Assembly (NCBI GenBank): GCA_037176885.1
Contig: JAWWNJ010000105.1
Span: forward strand, 806,001 to 870,000
Length of the DNA stretch: 64,000 nucleotides
Direction: 5' to 3'
From: Favolaschia claudopus
Taxonomy: Eukaryota > Basidiomycota > Agaricomycetes > Agaricales > Mycenaceae
Both the position numbers and the translations under genes were made by a program. Positions 25,995 through 37,657 of this stretch are shown here, piece by piece. The notes beneath the pieces were generated by a model. It worked only from the letters and a program-made list of their open reading frames with translations, was not told where the DNA came from and did not search any database. Every line of letters begins with the position of its first letter. Within the stretch, counting starts at the first letter, position 1.

Positions 25995-27107
25995 CTATTT
26001 CCATTCAGACTCAATGCCCAACGCTTCCTCGCCCTTGTACCTTTCGGCAAATACCAAGTTCTTGATCGAATGAAGCGCTGTGCGGTAGGAGTCGTTGGCC
26101 TGGGCGCCTTCAATGCAAAGGTGTTCTAGCTGGCAACCAGAGTTCGATATGAACGACGTGAGCGAGGCGATGGGGTCGGGCATTAAGACCTCCCTATCAG
26201 CTATCAGGCGAGAAAGTTTTGGGAGGATGAAGTAGCTAAGGCAGTCATTTATTTCGTCGTCTTCATGGCGTATTGTGAATGATTCGAGCAAGGGCAGTGT
26301 GACTGGATGCTCCCTCACATCATCTTCATCGTCAAGCCTATTGGATAGACTCAGTTCACAGTGAACGAGATTTGTCGTCATGCGCAAGTAATGAAGGCAG
26401 CGTTGATATCTGATGATATGAAGACGCATTGAGGTCAACTGCGTCCAAGGAAGAACTGCTACATGAGCAGCGCAGACATCGAGGTCCACCGAGCGAAGTA
26501 GGGGGGCATCGCTGAACTCCAGGCAACCGTCGAAATCATCCACAATGACGCTCAACTTGCGAAGAAGCGGCATAGAACCCTGGAGGGTCGGACGATGGAC
26601 CATGTCAATGTAAAGAGAAACATATTCCCAGCGAGCGCAGTAGGGAAGAATAGCAGCAATGAGCTCATCCCCTCCGCGTTTGAGCTGATCGGCCACCATA
26701 ATCGAGATCGGGTAGTCACCGGATCTACTGAGCCAGATGTTCTGTAGATTGGAAGGGACGCAAGCAGGTATTGAGAGATATACTGCACGCCATAGCAGGG
26801 GAGTGTTTAGAGCAATCTCTCGCCATCTCGAACAGATATGTGTCAGAGGAATAGGCGACGATAGACCAACGAGTGGAGGCTGGTCGGGGTATGGCGGGAG
26901 GCAATGGACGAGTATCTCAGCGACCAATTCATTGGGGAGCGTGACTAAGACGGGGTATTTGACTGCATCGAGTCGCGTCTTCACCGTCGAGAGCTCGATT
27001 TTGAGGGCGGCGAGAGTATCCTCTAGGCCACATATTTGACTCTCGAGCTCCAGCATACGCGCCCGATCCGTTGCAACTGCGCTCGGCATGGCGAGCAGTG
27101 AAGACAA
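25995..27107 (-). CDS. F-box protein, inverted paralog of the 18 kb copy
   Basis: Single exon of 370 residues with the same layout as the 18078-19184 protein: coiled coil (ATDRARMLELESQ), F-box-like motif (VTLPNELVAEILVHCLPPYP, LTHICSRWREIALNTP), repeat-like strands and C-terminal LGIESEWK. The two proteins agree in most positions and share stretches such as ELIAAILPYCARWEYVSLYI. This copy has one extra Val in YPVLVTLPNE and a shorter acidic run (RLDDEDDV). A start six codons in (MPSAV, 27089) is as likely as the one given. It should bind Skp1; the target is unknown. Similarity continues into both flanks. Confidence 0.85.
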   Translation of the reverse strand: MSSLLAMPSAVATDRARMLELESQICGLEDTLAALKIELSTVKTRLDAVKYPVLVTLPNELVAEILVHCLPPYPDQPPLVGLSSPIPLTHICSRWREIALNTPLLWRAVYLSIPACVPSNLQNIWLSRSGDYPISIMVADQLKRGGDELIAAILPYCARWEYVSLYIDMVHRPTLQGSMPLLRKLSVIVDDFDGCLEFSDAPLLRSVDLDVCAAHVAVLPWTQLTSMRLHIIRYQRCLHYLRMTTNLVHCELSLSNRLDDEDDVREHPVTLPLLESFTIRHEDDEINDCLSYFILPKLSRLIADREVLMPDPIASLTSFISNSGCQLEHLCIEGAQANDSYRTALHSIKNLVFAERYKGEEALGIESEWK

Positions 27108-27673
27108 AGAGTTGAAACCTTGAAATATGGATGAGGCTTGGAAGAGCGCTGAAAAGCTTCAGCCTGAGTGAACGGTGCTGGGTGAAGATAACTTGAACAT
27201 ACGAGTGGCGTGAGGTCCGCGTAGAAATAAGGATGAACAGACCCCAACGAGCTCTCAAGAAATCCGAACGCTCGAGTTGATGGAGTGTTGGATTCAACAA
27301 AAGTAAAGACTACGCCAAAAACCTAGAACTACTTATAATCTAATGCATCTACTAATATGGAACAAGGCAATCTCTGAGTCAAATGAGTAACAAAGGGAAC
27401 TACATACTCAGAACAAGGACCATCAAAGGACCATGAAATAACGAGTTAACGCCGGGACCAGTGCCGGGAAATCTCAACCGTTCAACTCGAATTCTCCCAC
27501 GAACCCAACAATGATCAAACCAACAAGCCATCCATTGCACAAAAGCACCGTACTCCTACACACCAAGGACAAGATAATTTACTTAATTATCGTTTCGAAT
27601 TTTTAGATACACGTAGGGCAGGCGTCGTGAAGCCATCCCCTCTCATTCCACACATAACGAGTCGTGAACATCA
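27108..27673. other. Intergenic
   Basis: About 565 bp between two minus-strand genes. The first 100 bp upstream of the F-box ATG resembles the flank of the copy at 18078. The rest is AT-richer with no gene supported. Confidence 0.45.
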
Positions 27674-30600
27674 TTACCGTCTCTCCCTCACCCGAAGCCA
27701 GACGATCCCTATAACCCCAACCCCAAAGCCCGCGATGAACGCAAACAATACTAGGACGTCGCGGTAGTAATTGTTCGATCCGAAACCGAACAACTGCAGC
27801 GGCATCAAAACGAGGGCCTCAGAGAAAACAACAGAGGACTCACCAGATTCATGATTAACGACGCGCTGACGTTAACAGGGACACCAGACAAGGTGTCTTG
27901 AATCATCAGGCCCGAGCCAACCTCGTTCACAGCTAGCGCTTCAAGGCAGTATTTGAGCGGACATAACCATTGAAGCCAGCGGAGGACGGGTGGGATTGAT
28001 TCGAGGTGTACGAAAAAACCGGCAAAGGTCATTTGATATAGTGCCGACAGTGCAGAGAGGAGGATCGCGATTCCGCCGTTTTGGAAGAAGGTGCCGAGGA
28101 GGAAATTCTAGAAAGAAGGAGACAAGATGAGTATATTTCGAAGCGATAGATGATCAGAGTGACTTACGTAGAGCGTCATGGCGAGCGTATAGAGGACGAG
28201 GATGAATAGGAACTTGAAGTAGTGCGCAGCGTCATGGGCGAGGCCGGCCATCCAGTATGTGCTGTCAGCGTTGTTAGCTCGCGGCTCGTCAAGAAGGTTT
28301 CACCTACATGGTACCAACGATTATCGTCGGGATAATTCGTAACGGAATAACGTCAAATAGCAGTCGAGAGAGCAGCCATGCCGTCGGACTAACATCGAGA
28401 GGTTAAGCGGCGACGAGAGTAGGGAGATAAATCTATACCTATAGTACGAGCTTGACCGTTCGCGCAAGAATAATGGACGTATCTCAACGATATTGTACAG
28501 AGCGCTCAGAGAGGAGAACGCTATCAGTGCACCCTGCAAGAAACGGCATGAACAACCCGAAACAGAGTGAAGGGATGTACAACTAACGAGGAAGAACAGA
28601 CAACCAACGCGAGACTGGAACCCGGCAATTGTGATGCCCGTTTGGAAATATAGACCACCTGAACCGAAGTTCAGATCAAGCCGCATTTGTGGGGGAGTGA
28701 TCAAATAACTCACCGCAAAATACGCCTAGGATGGAGGCGACGCCAACGTGAGTGAAGAAAAGACTCTTATCTCTGGCGAACAGTATTCATCAGCTCGGAA
28801 TCCGTTGAATCAAACACAAGAAAACAGACCGTCTCAGAATCTTCCACTCCCGCCCGCAAAGATACTGCAACTGCGTCAAGAACGTCGCAGCATACATCGA
28901 CCTCTTCCCCGCCGCGGACGTCGTCGTTCCCTGTTCAGAGCCCTCCCCTGCTGAGATCGCGCGCTTCTCCATCGAAGCAGTATCCGGGGTAGTCCCACCC
29001 GGAGATACTTCGCCCTCCTTCTCGTGTTGGAGCTCGAACAACGCGGGCGGCGGGTCGCTGGCAACATCGAGCAAGTAGTCAGCGACGTTGTAACCCTGCT
29101 GGATCGTGGGTACAGCGCCGGGTGCTTGACGTTGGAGGAATTCTGCCGGGGCAAAACCTCCTGGGCCGCAGTAGAGCGCGCGGCCATGGGACATGACGAG
29201 GATGGAGTCGAAAATTTGGTATAATTGCGATCTAAAGAAAGTGATTCCAGTTAGTTCGTGACCAATGCTGTTATATAGTCAAGGGCATACGAAGGCTGAT
29301 GGATTGAGGCGATGACAGGTATAGGATTCTCTGAATCGTGAGCGATGGCATGCAAGACTTTTGCGACCCGTGAAGCGGAAACGGAATCGAGACCTGATCG
29401 CAGCCCCGATATGAGAATTGAAAAATCACTGAGATATAGCACCCACCCGATGTCGGTTCGTCCAAAATCAAAACATCCGGACTCGAAATCAACTCCAACC
29501 CGATACTCACCCTCCTCATCTCACCACCACTGATCCCTCTAGCCTTTCCTCCACCAACATCCCCTCCCCAACCTATCCGTGTATCCCGGATCCTATCAAT
29601 TCCAAGAGTCTGCATGATCCCCTCCACACGCTCCCGCTTCTCCGCGTCCGAGACGTTCTCAGGTAACCGCAATCGCGCGCCGAATAAGAGCGCCTCGTAG
29701 ACCGTCAGCATAGGCGGGAGCACGTCTTGTTGCGGGACGAATCCAATTCGTGGCGGGCCGCTGTTGTTCGCTGAGGGGAAGGCAACGAGGCCCGATGTGG
29801 TTCCGGATTTTGCTTTGCCTGCGAGAATCTCGACGAGAGTTGTTTTGCCGGCGCCACTGGGTCCGAGCCTATGATACGTGTATGCGATTGAGATTTGGAA
29901 GGTCATGAAAAAGACAAGAACTTACACAGCCATCATCTGCCCAGGCCCAACGCGTCCGCTGACAGCGTTCAAAACGACCTTGTCACTATTTGCGCCTTGT
30001 CCACGTCCGAACAACGAACGACCACCCGGCGCCGGGACAACATAGTGTATGCGCGACCACTCGATTGCAGTGCGGCTTCCGTCTGCGAGACTGGGCTTTG
30101 CGTGGCGGGCAGAACGTTGTCTGATGAGCCCGAACACGAGGAACGCGAATGCAATGAGCAGAAGGGCGCCAACGGCCGCAAGACCACCGATGACTCCGCC
30201 ACTGAGCTGTGAGCCATCATCGGTGGACGTGGAGTTGGCGGCAACAGCGGTGTCGATGACGCGCTGGGCGACGCACTCCCCGAATGTGCAGCCGCTGAGG
30301 GACAGACCACCACTTCCGAAGACGGCGTTCAATGTGTCTTGTTTGAAGAAGCAAGTGGTAGAGTTATTGTCGCACTCGATACCGAGGGTATTGGTGAGGG
30401 AGTTGATTGTAGCCGTGAGATCTGAAATGCCCGCCCCGCAGAACTGCGTTTTTGGGATACAGAAACATTTGAGGTTTTGGCACTCCCAGCTGTTTTTACC
30501 CTCAGGGAACTCTTGATGACAAGAATCAGCGGTGCAATAGAACTGCTCGATTCCGTTGTAGAATAGTTGCGCGTATACAGTCCCGTTGGAGCCAAAGGAA

Positions 30601-31170
30601 GTGGTATTCGGGATAGGAGAAGAGTTTGGCTCGAGAGTCCGGAGGATATTGAGGTTTGCTGAAAGCGGAAAGATAGCGGCAAGTGTCGGGTTCTGACAAG
30701 CGCTGGGAATTATGTATGATACCCCGCATTATGAAAATAGCACTTACCACAACCTGGCAACTCATTTGGCTTGCCGCATAGACACGAGCAGCGGTATTAC
30801 AGGTAAGAGTATCATTTTGACCAGTGGGATCGCCCGCTATGGAGTCAGCGTCGGAGGGAGCGTGTCCAGAGGCAGTAAAAGCTGTTTGACATGCAGCCGC
30901 GGTGCTACAGACGTTACATCCCAGTCCACCCCAACCCGCACCACAGGAGCAAGAGGTGTCGGAGACATTTGCGAAGCCGTTTTGCTGGGGGGCAAGCTTA
31001 CGTCCCGAGCCCTGGAAAATATCGCCTCCACATCCGGGGCTGGCGCAAGTATCCCCGCCGAAACCTACGGGACAAGAACAGTTTGAACCACCTCGTACAC
31101 CATAGTTGGCGCAGTCCTGAGCATTGACTAGAACGACGCCGAGGAGGAGTAAACCGGCGACGAGGACCAT
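27674..31170 (-). CDS. ADP1: ABCG half-transporter with EGF-like N-terminus (Adp1 type)
   Basis: A membrane ABC transporter. Order: signal peptide (MVLVAGLLLLGVVLVNA); a Cys-rich EGF-like lumenal domain (GGSNCSCPVGFGGDTC, CSCGAGWGGLGC, and later Cys pairs); a first membrane segment (GVIGGLAAVGALLLIAFAFL); a nucleotide-binding domain with Walker A GPSGAGKTT, signature ISGGEMRR and Walker B LILDEPTSG followed by LDS and the switch His in IASIHQPS; then the ABC2 membrane domain (from the helix near 28780, LGVFCG-type) with loops and the final helix before VRERR. Large N-terminal EGF-like regions before a single ABCG half are the pattern of yeast Adp1. The substrate is unknown. About a dozen introns lie in the gene; motif positions agree across them. 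Confidence 0.9.
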
Positions 31171-32079
31171 GGTAGACGACGAGCAAGGTGTCTCGAAACT
31201 GCCCGATGGGTCTCGGGTGTGCGCAATGTGGTTTCACACCCGCGTCTGATTTACCAAACAAAATCGGACCACTTTTCCAGTTTTTTTTAGGATCGACAAT
31301 CTTACGTAGCCTCAGTGAACCGTGGGAACTCTCGGCGAACGAAGCGGGCTGAAGCGGGCCACAGTCGTGTGCCCCGTAAGTGAGTAGCAATGCATTGCGC
31401 CAGAGACAAGGAACAGCCCGGACGAGGAGAGAGTAGATGAGCGTAGATGGTCAACTTGAGGCGCGCGGAATCAAATTGCCTAGAACCAACGGAAACTGCC
31501 GAAAACACGTGCTGAAGGTTGAATGAAGTGTTGAGCCTCAAAAACATCTCTGCCCGACCTTCAATTTTGCACGATAAATCACTTCTGGGTCCAAATTTCA
31601 CAAGTTGTTACAATTTCTACCCCTCTACACATAGGTATTTCATGACAGCTTAGACCGGTGCCTGTCAGACTCAGACTCTGTCTGTCTTCGAATTTCTCTT
31701 CCATAATTAATTAAGACACCAGCGAAGAGATCCATCCCAATGGTAGCAGAGAGTTTCATGTTATATGTGGGGCTTGCAAGGTGAAGAAAGTAACTCATCT
31801 TTGAAGGTCGATTTCGCGTTAAATGAGTTTGTTGTGGATCAATTTAGCACCATTTGCTCTTGCTTGCTCATGCTGATCAGTCAGGTGATCGAATTGAACT
31901 TTTGCGCGAACCGCGTCGACCTCAATTACTGACGCGTCGAGTGACCCAAGCCCTGTTCCAAATTTTCAATATACCTACAATCTTTCTGGAATCTGTGCTC
32001 TGGGTCTTCTTGCAAGCTCCACTCTGGATCATCGCGCTTCCAAATCTCGATAAACCTGCAATCACTTTCAGGCAACGAG
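31171..32079. other. Intergenic, divergent promoters
   Basis: Between the ABC transporter (minus) and ORC3 (plus). Repeated CAGACTCAGACTCTGTCTGTC near 31668 forms an imperfect palindrome. No gene is supported; frames at 31302-31601 and 31854-32117 look accidental. Confidence 0.45.
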
Positions 32080-34628
32080 ATGTCGGTCCCCCTCGAGGAT
32101 ATACAGCAGGTTATTGACACTGTTCTCTGGTCTGCGGACGTGTATTTAACTCAAATGCTTAGACAGTCATCTACATTCCGTATCAAGGAGACGAGGGTAT
32201 ATCAATCCAGCTTTTTGATTCGGCTCTATCTCATCGCAGACTAGATTCGGAGGAAGAGACAGCTGAACCCTCACAGACGCTCACCTTGATACATCCTGAA
32301 GATGATCTCGATGATGGGCCGCTGCTACGATTCGACGCGTACCGAGCAGCTTGGACACAGTGTCTTGACCGCGTCAAAGTAAGCAGTACCTCAACCCGTG
32401 CTACCACCCAGCTCAAGAGCACCCCTCTCCCCAGTCTATCATTGCGGAACTTTACAGTCCTGTAGTTACGGACATTGTCCTCCATCTCAGCACTGCTCAC
32501 ACGGACATACTCCCCGGACTCCCATTTCCTGAACTTCCTGTCATCACTATAACAGATGTCTCAGGAAGCTCCGTCTTTCTAGACCACCTCACGACTCGAA
32601 TTGACGCTGAAGCTGGAACCATGGTCACTCATCTCTACCCCCACGACTGCGTCAATCTCGCCTTAGGCATGAAGGCGCTTATTAGTGGTTTTGTTGACAG
32701 AAGCGACGACGCGCCTAAGCGCAAGCCCGCGACTTCATTGGCCGCGTACGATATCAACGTGCTACAGGCGTGGTACGACACGTTTGCAGGTAATAGTGAC
32801 TTGAGTGATTTTTCGTTTTTATTCGAACCACGACCGAACCTCGTCGTTTTGCTTCACGATTTCGAACAATTTGACACGAGCGTCATTCAAGACATGCTAT
32901 ATATCTGCAGGTACCTGGAATTCCCCATATAACATGGGACAGAAACTGATTTCTGTTTTACCAGCTTGCAAGTATCAACTCTCCCGCTTACATTCCTTCT
33001 GTCGCTCGCTGCGCCATCGCCAGCGTCATATCTGCAGGCGTCATTCTCTCGCTCGACTCTCACCTTAATCAGGCCGTATCATTTTGCGGTGCCTTCTGGG
33101 CCCGAGGTTTTGAATACCATCATAATTAAAGTAAGTCTCCCATATTCGCGTATTTGCGATATGTTGACGACACATTGTGCAGACTTTCTTCGACAAGGAG
33201 TACCATGTCCACCTCCTTCCCGGCCCGACTCTACTCGAGTATTTAGAGGATTATTATCTGACGCGTAACACGTCTCTAGATTCCTTGATTACGATCCTGC
33301 AGGTGTTCCCTTTCTCCTTCTTACTCATAGTCTAGACTTAGCTTAATCTCAATCCAGATCGCCCACCTCAAACATTTCACCACCGACGTCTTCACCGTCC
33401 TCTCCATTACCACCCCGCAGATATCCGCCACCCCCACGCCCACAGAACTTGCCTTCCTCGAATCCCTCCTCATTCGCCTCCACGCCGAACAATCCGCCAA
33501 GGACGCTTCATCGCAATGGCTCGCCCGCGCGCGCTCACCTGACATCCTTTTACAGGCCGTGGACGCCGAGCGGGAGAAGTTTTGGCACTCGGTCTCGATG
33601 ACGAAGCTCGGCATCACAATTATGAATGTTATGCTCACTTCCCTGCGGGGGACTAGCAGTGCCGCGGTTCAGAAAGGGCTTGATCGATGGCGCGGAGCGG
33701 CGGGGCTGAGGAGGGTGTTGGATAAGGAGAAGGATGGGGTGGATGGGTTGGCGGACGTGTTGAGGTAACTGTTTCTTTTGTTGCGTTGCATCGAAATCAC
33801 TAAACCCCCAATGTCACCCTTCGATAGAAAGCTATCCCCCGCGGAGTGCGATATGTTGTCCGAGAAGATCGAGCCCTATTCCGAGAATCTGCCTGAAGAA
33901 TTTCGACCGACTAATCCTAACATTCACCTCAGCGACCGACTCGAGCATCTCCTACGGTGCGATTTATACATCGTTTCCTGGACCCGTCAAGAATTAACTT
34001 AGTTCACAGAGACTTGCTCGAACCGCCTGAGAAGCTGACATCACTCTGGACTGTGTGGTACACCGGTTTCACGCCGTTTCCTTCAGAGGTGACATCCATA
34101 CACCTGTCTCTGCGTTGAGTTGACCCAAAGCTCAATTCCTTCTATCAGATGCTAAACCCCGCTCTGCGCACATCCATCATATCCGGCCTCTCCTTCCCGC
34201 AGTCATTCACAGGGCAAGACCTCCCGCCATCGGCAGACGACGAAGATATCCTTGAAGACCTCCCCGACACGAGCATACTATTCAGGGGGTACCTCAGAGC
34301 CGGCAAGATGATCAACGTATACGACTGGTTCGACCACTTCCGCACGGTGTTAGAGAGTCAGAGGGCGCGTGTGATCAGGACGAGCTCCCCTACGAAGGGG
34401 AAGGCAAAGGCGAAGGCAAAAGGCAAAGGAAAGGGGAAGAAGGTGGATGACGACGTGGATATGGACGGCGGGGATTCGGAGGAAAAATGGAAGCTGAGTG
34501 TTCAGGCGAGGTTTATTCGCGCTTTGCATGAGCTGGATTATCTCGGTTTCATCAAGCATACGAGTCGGGGTGGGGGTGGAAGGAAGGGAGAGTTTGTGTT
34601 GAAGACTGTCTTGGGTATTGTGGAGTAG
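32080..34628 (+). CDS. ORC3: Origin recognition complex subunit 3
   Basis: Subunit of the six-protein ORC that marks replication origins and loads MCM helicase in the nucleus. The start MSVPLEDIQQ joins TVIYIPYQGD after a 53-nt intron. Recognisable parts: ELYSPVVTDIVLHLST, the RecA-like core with VVLLHDFEQFDTSVIQDML and LPLTFLLSLAAPS, the linker (TFFDKEYHVHLLPGPTLLEY, SLITILQIAHLKHF), and a C-terminal winged-helix-like region (FRGYLRAGKMINVYDWFDHF, QARFIRALHELDYLGFIK). A Lys/Gly-rich insert (KGKAKAKAKGKGKGKK) breaks the C-terminal domain near 34400. No Walker motif is expected in ORC3 and none is seen. The intron at 33959 keeps frame only with acceptor ...TTCACAG. Confidence 0.88.
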
Positions 34629-34968
34629 GATTTTTATTATTATGGTGGTTGAGGCGGGTGGAAATGAACGGATATTTCAGCGACGATCTAGTTTGGTTGC
34701 GCAGCCAGAGTAATTTGGCACTCAAGCTCTGCTAGGCTTGTCGAGCTCGCTCTGTTGCGAGATTTACAATTTCGATAACGCAGAGTCTGAAACCATCAGC
34801 CACGGCAGCAGAGATTACGATGGACTTCGAAAGAAACGCGTTGAGTCCAGCAAATCCCAGTTGAGCACTGTCGAGGCTGGCGCGCGCTGATGACGACGAT
34901 TACGTACATTAGTTGCTCTCTCTCTCTATGCACTGACACTGACGGTCTCTGTCCCTTGACTTGCTCAT
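34629..34968. other. Intergenic
   Basis: About 340 bp between two plus-strand genes; a CT repeat (TCTCTCTCTCT) at 34917-34927 precedes the next gene. No gene is supported. Confidence 0.45.
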
Positions 34969-36584
34969 ATGGATGCCAACGATCTCTACGACGCTTTTCT
35001 GCTGCTGACCCTCCACGACTGCACTCTGGCCGCCCGGGGAGCGTTGTATTCAGGTTCTTTGGCTTTGGAATGCGTTACAGTCAAAGCGTCGTCTACCAGT
35101 ACTCGTGGCTCGTCCGGAGACTCACATCTGTATCTGGTGCTGCGAATCAATCAAGAAGAGTTTCCAGTGGACCCAACCACCAAAGTCATTCTCAGAAAAT
35201 TAGAGTCAGGCTCCCGAAAGTATACATTCCTAGCAACAGATGTGGAGCCAGAATTTGTGCTCACCATCGCCTTGCCAATAATACCGGACTCCCATTTCTT
35301 GGACGACGTTGAGGTATTCGAAGGGGTCGTTGCTCAATATGCAGACCTTCAAGACGTAGCGGCCCACGATATCCCAGACCGTACGGATGGGGCCCCAAAT
35401 ATACACGATAAGGCTGATGCCGACGATCTTCGAGGACACCTTGTCCTTGTGAATCAAGACAACGGAGAAGTTGTCGGGGAATTCGACAAGAAATTCTCTG
35501 TTTTAGAAGATTCGACTCTAGGTCAACGGGGCCACGAAAATGACCCTGTTGTGATTGAGATCCCGGAATCTACGGACGCCGATGCTGATGCCTTGGAAAT
35601 TTTTGCCCGTGCCATATCCCCAGAACAACAGGACTGGATTACAAAGAGTGCCACAATAATCAGGTAAACCAAAATCTCCCCATACTTGTGCCTTGTTGAT
35701 GAAGTTCTTCCGAAGCCACGCACTAACGGGATCCACTACCCTCCTCCTCTCCGCAATTTCAGCTGGTTCCTCATATTATATCAGCCACTCCAAACCCTCT
35801 CCTCAGCGTGAAGCTTCTTCGAGCTCAGCTACTTCGTCTAAATCTGTGCCCCCACCGCTTCCTCCCCGCGCCGTAGCCTTTCTCTCGTCGGCGCGTACAC
35901 GCAAAGGTTTGGCTGCTGTCCACTCCGTCAGTGGGCAGGCCGTGAAAGTCAGCGCCAAGACGATTACAGTCATAAATGGCATGATCAAGCGTGCGATGGG
36001 AAACAGCTCGAAAGGAAAGAATTCGATGCTCGCTCCAATGGCGAAGCCGCCACTACCACCCCGCACCCCTTCACCCTCACGCTCTGCCTCCCAGCTCGTC
36101 CCTCCCCCACCATACACCCCCTCAGCGAGCGAAAAGCCTGCTCTTCCCCCTCGCCGACAGCCGTCTCCTTCCCCCTCTAGATCAGCAGGTCCTCCGCTCC
36201 CTCCACGTAAAGGTGGCGGTGACCCTCCTGCTTCGGGAGAGCAAGGCGCAGTAAAGCTATCCAAAAAAGCGCGTATCCTTCTCTCCGCCGATCTCATCTG
36301 GTCAACGCTCGATCACTCCGCCAAGCGAATTCTAGATTCTGGGACACAGAATGTCGGTGCAGTTGTTGGACACAAGTGGGTCTTTTCTATATCTCGAGCA
36401 ATGTCGCGCGACTGAACTGGTTTGCAAAAGATATGGTGCAGAGGCCGCCGAAAGCTCGTTGTTGATCGCTGGGACTGCGCAAAATTTGTCCCTGGTTTAT
36501 ATCGATATGCGCGGCATCGGACGTAGGGCGCTGTTGAGAAGGGCTGGGAAGGAGTTTGTGAAGGGAAGATTGTCCAGCAAGTAG
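34969..36584 (+). CDS. Spartin/senescence-domain protein
   Basis: Three exons (34969-35663, 35716-36375, 36431-36584) close in frame to 502 residues. An N-terminal beta-rich domain of about 200 residues holds SHLYLVLRINQEEFPVD and a segment (RKYTFLATDVEPEFVLTI). The senescence domain starts with QDWITKSATIISHALTGS and includes KVSAKTITVINGMIKRAM. A Pro-rich insert (KPPLPPRTPS, VPPPPYTPS, KPALPPRR) breaks it, then the domain ends with LSADLIWSTLDHSAKRIL, VVGHKYGAEAAESSLLIAG. The family binds lipids and lipid droplets or endosomes in animals and plants; the fungal role is not settled. The PPLPPR motifs suggest SH3-protein partners. Confidence 0.82.
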
Positions 36585-36589
36585 CTCAA

Positions 36590-37465
36590 CGCGAAATTTC
36601 CGGTCCATCTCTCGGCTCCTGAAGCCGTGGGCCGTTATCTCGAAAATATCCCAACCAGTCTCCCAATCTCGAGCATCTCATTGAGGTCACCTCACTGTAT
36701 CCTAAACCATTCGTCCAACCGCTCAGCCAACGCTGGGAGCCTCACATAGCAGATACCAGGATTGAGACCCTCGCGTTGTCACTTAGTCTAGCATGTGCCA
36801 GCACACTTATCACGACGACCCATCCCTCGCACCTCCGCACTCTCTCGCTGGAGGCTCAAATGCCCCTCATGGACTAGCAACCTCTTTGCCAGTTTCCACA
36901 GGCCCTGGGGAGTAATTGCCCGGTGCTGGAAGACTTGACCGTTAGATGGACGGGCATTTTGTCTCATTCAGTGCATGTTCCGTTGGCGAACACCGAAATA
37001 GATGCTGCAGCGTTCGAGCTGCTTGCGCACTGCATTATGCTCTCTTCTCTAGACATCACCATTCCATCGTCTCTCACCTTCAATGAAAACGGTGCAGAAG
37101 GCTTAACCACCGTCCTCCGCAATCTTCAAATAAGCCGATTAACATTCATTTCCAAATGGCGGGCCGGCCGCTGAGCAGTGCGCCTTCTCCGGACTAGCGA
37201 CATTAGTCCGTTTCGCCCAGAACTGTCGTCGTTTGCAAGAACCTCCTTTAGTCCTTGACCACAGCATACCCATTGACGACGTCGACACGGCCACGACAGT
37301 TTCTTTGAATCCAGAGTTCCGAGAATTATCGATCGTCCAATTCGCTCCCTCGGCCAATTGGGACCTAAAAAGCGTCGCACAATACCTCTCTGATCTGGTG
37401 CCGAAGTATTGTTCTGTTAAGATCCCTCCGCAATTTGTTCTTTTATCCGGAGGCAGTCGTTGAGA
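36590..37465 (+). pseudogene. Relic of LRR/F-box-type gene
   Basis: Fragments in several frames read like the C-terminal LRR half of Agaricomycete F-box proteins: LENIPTSLPNLEHLI-type text near 36640, HLRTLSLEAQMPLM near 36830, PVLEDLTVRW near 36920, CIMLSSLDITIPSSL near 37040 and SLNPEFRELSIVQFAPS near 37310. Stops and small shifts separate them and no F-box end is found. It lies between the senescence-domain gene and an intact F-box gene but is not closely similar to that gene. Confidence 0.5.
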
Positions 37466-37657
37466 CCAGAAAGGGATTCTTGCGCTCAGGTCATTCCCTG
37501 TCTTGTAACTCGTTCATCCAAATCGAAAAACACGAGATATCAAGTTGCAAACATCAAAAAGATTCTAGATCAATTGAAATTGATCGTCGCTTGGGCACAC
37601 AGCTCAAATCACTCGTTTCACCTAGAGCGTTGCCCAAACTCTTTGTCTCCCGCCGCC

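Noticed and set aside
33959..34015. Possible GC-donor or frameshift in ORC3
   Set aside because: A normal GT donor with acceptor TTCACAG keeps frame (phase 2), so no anomaly is needed.
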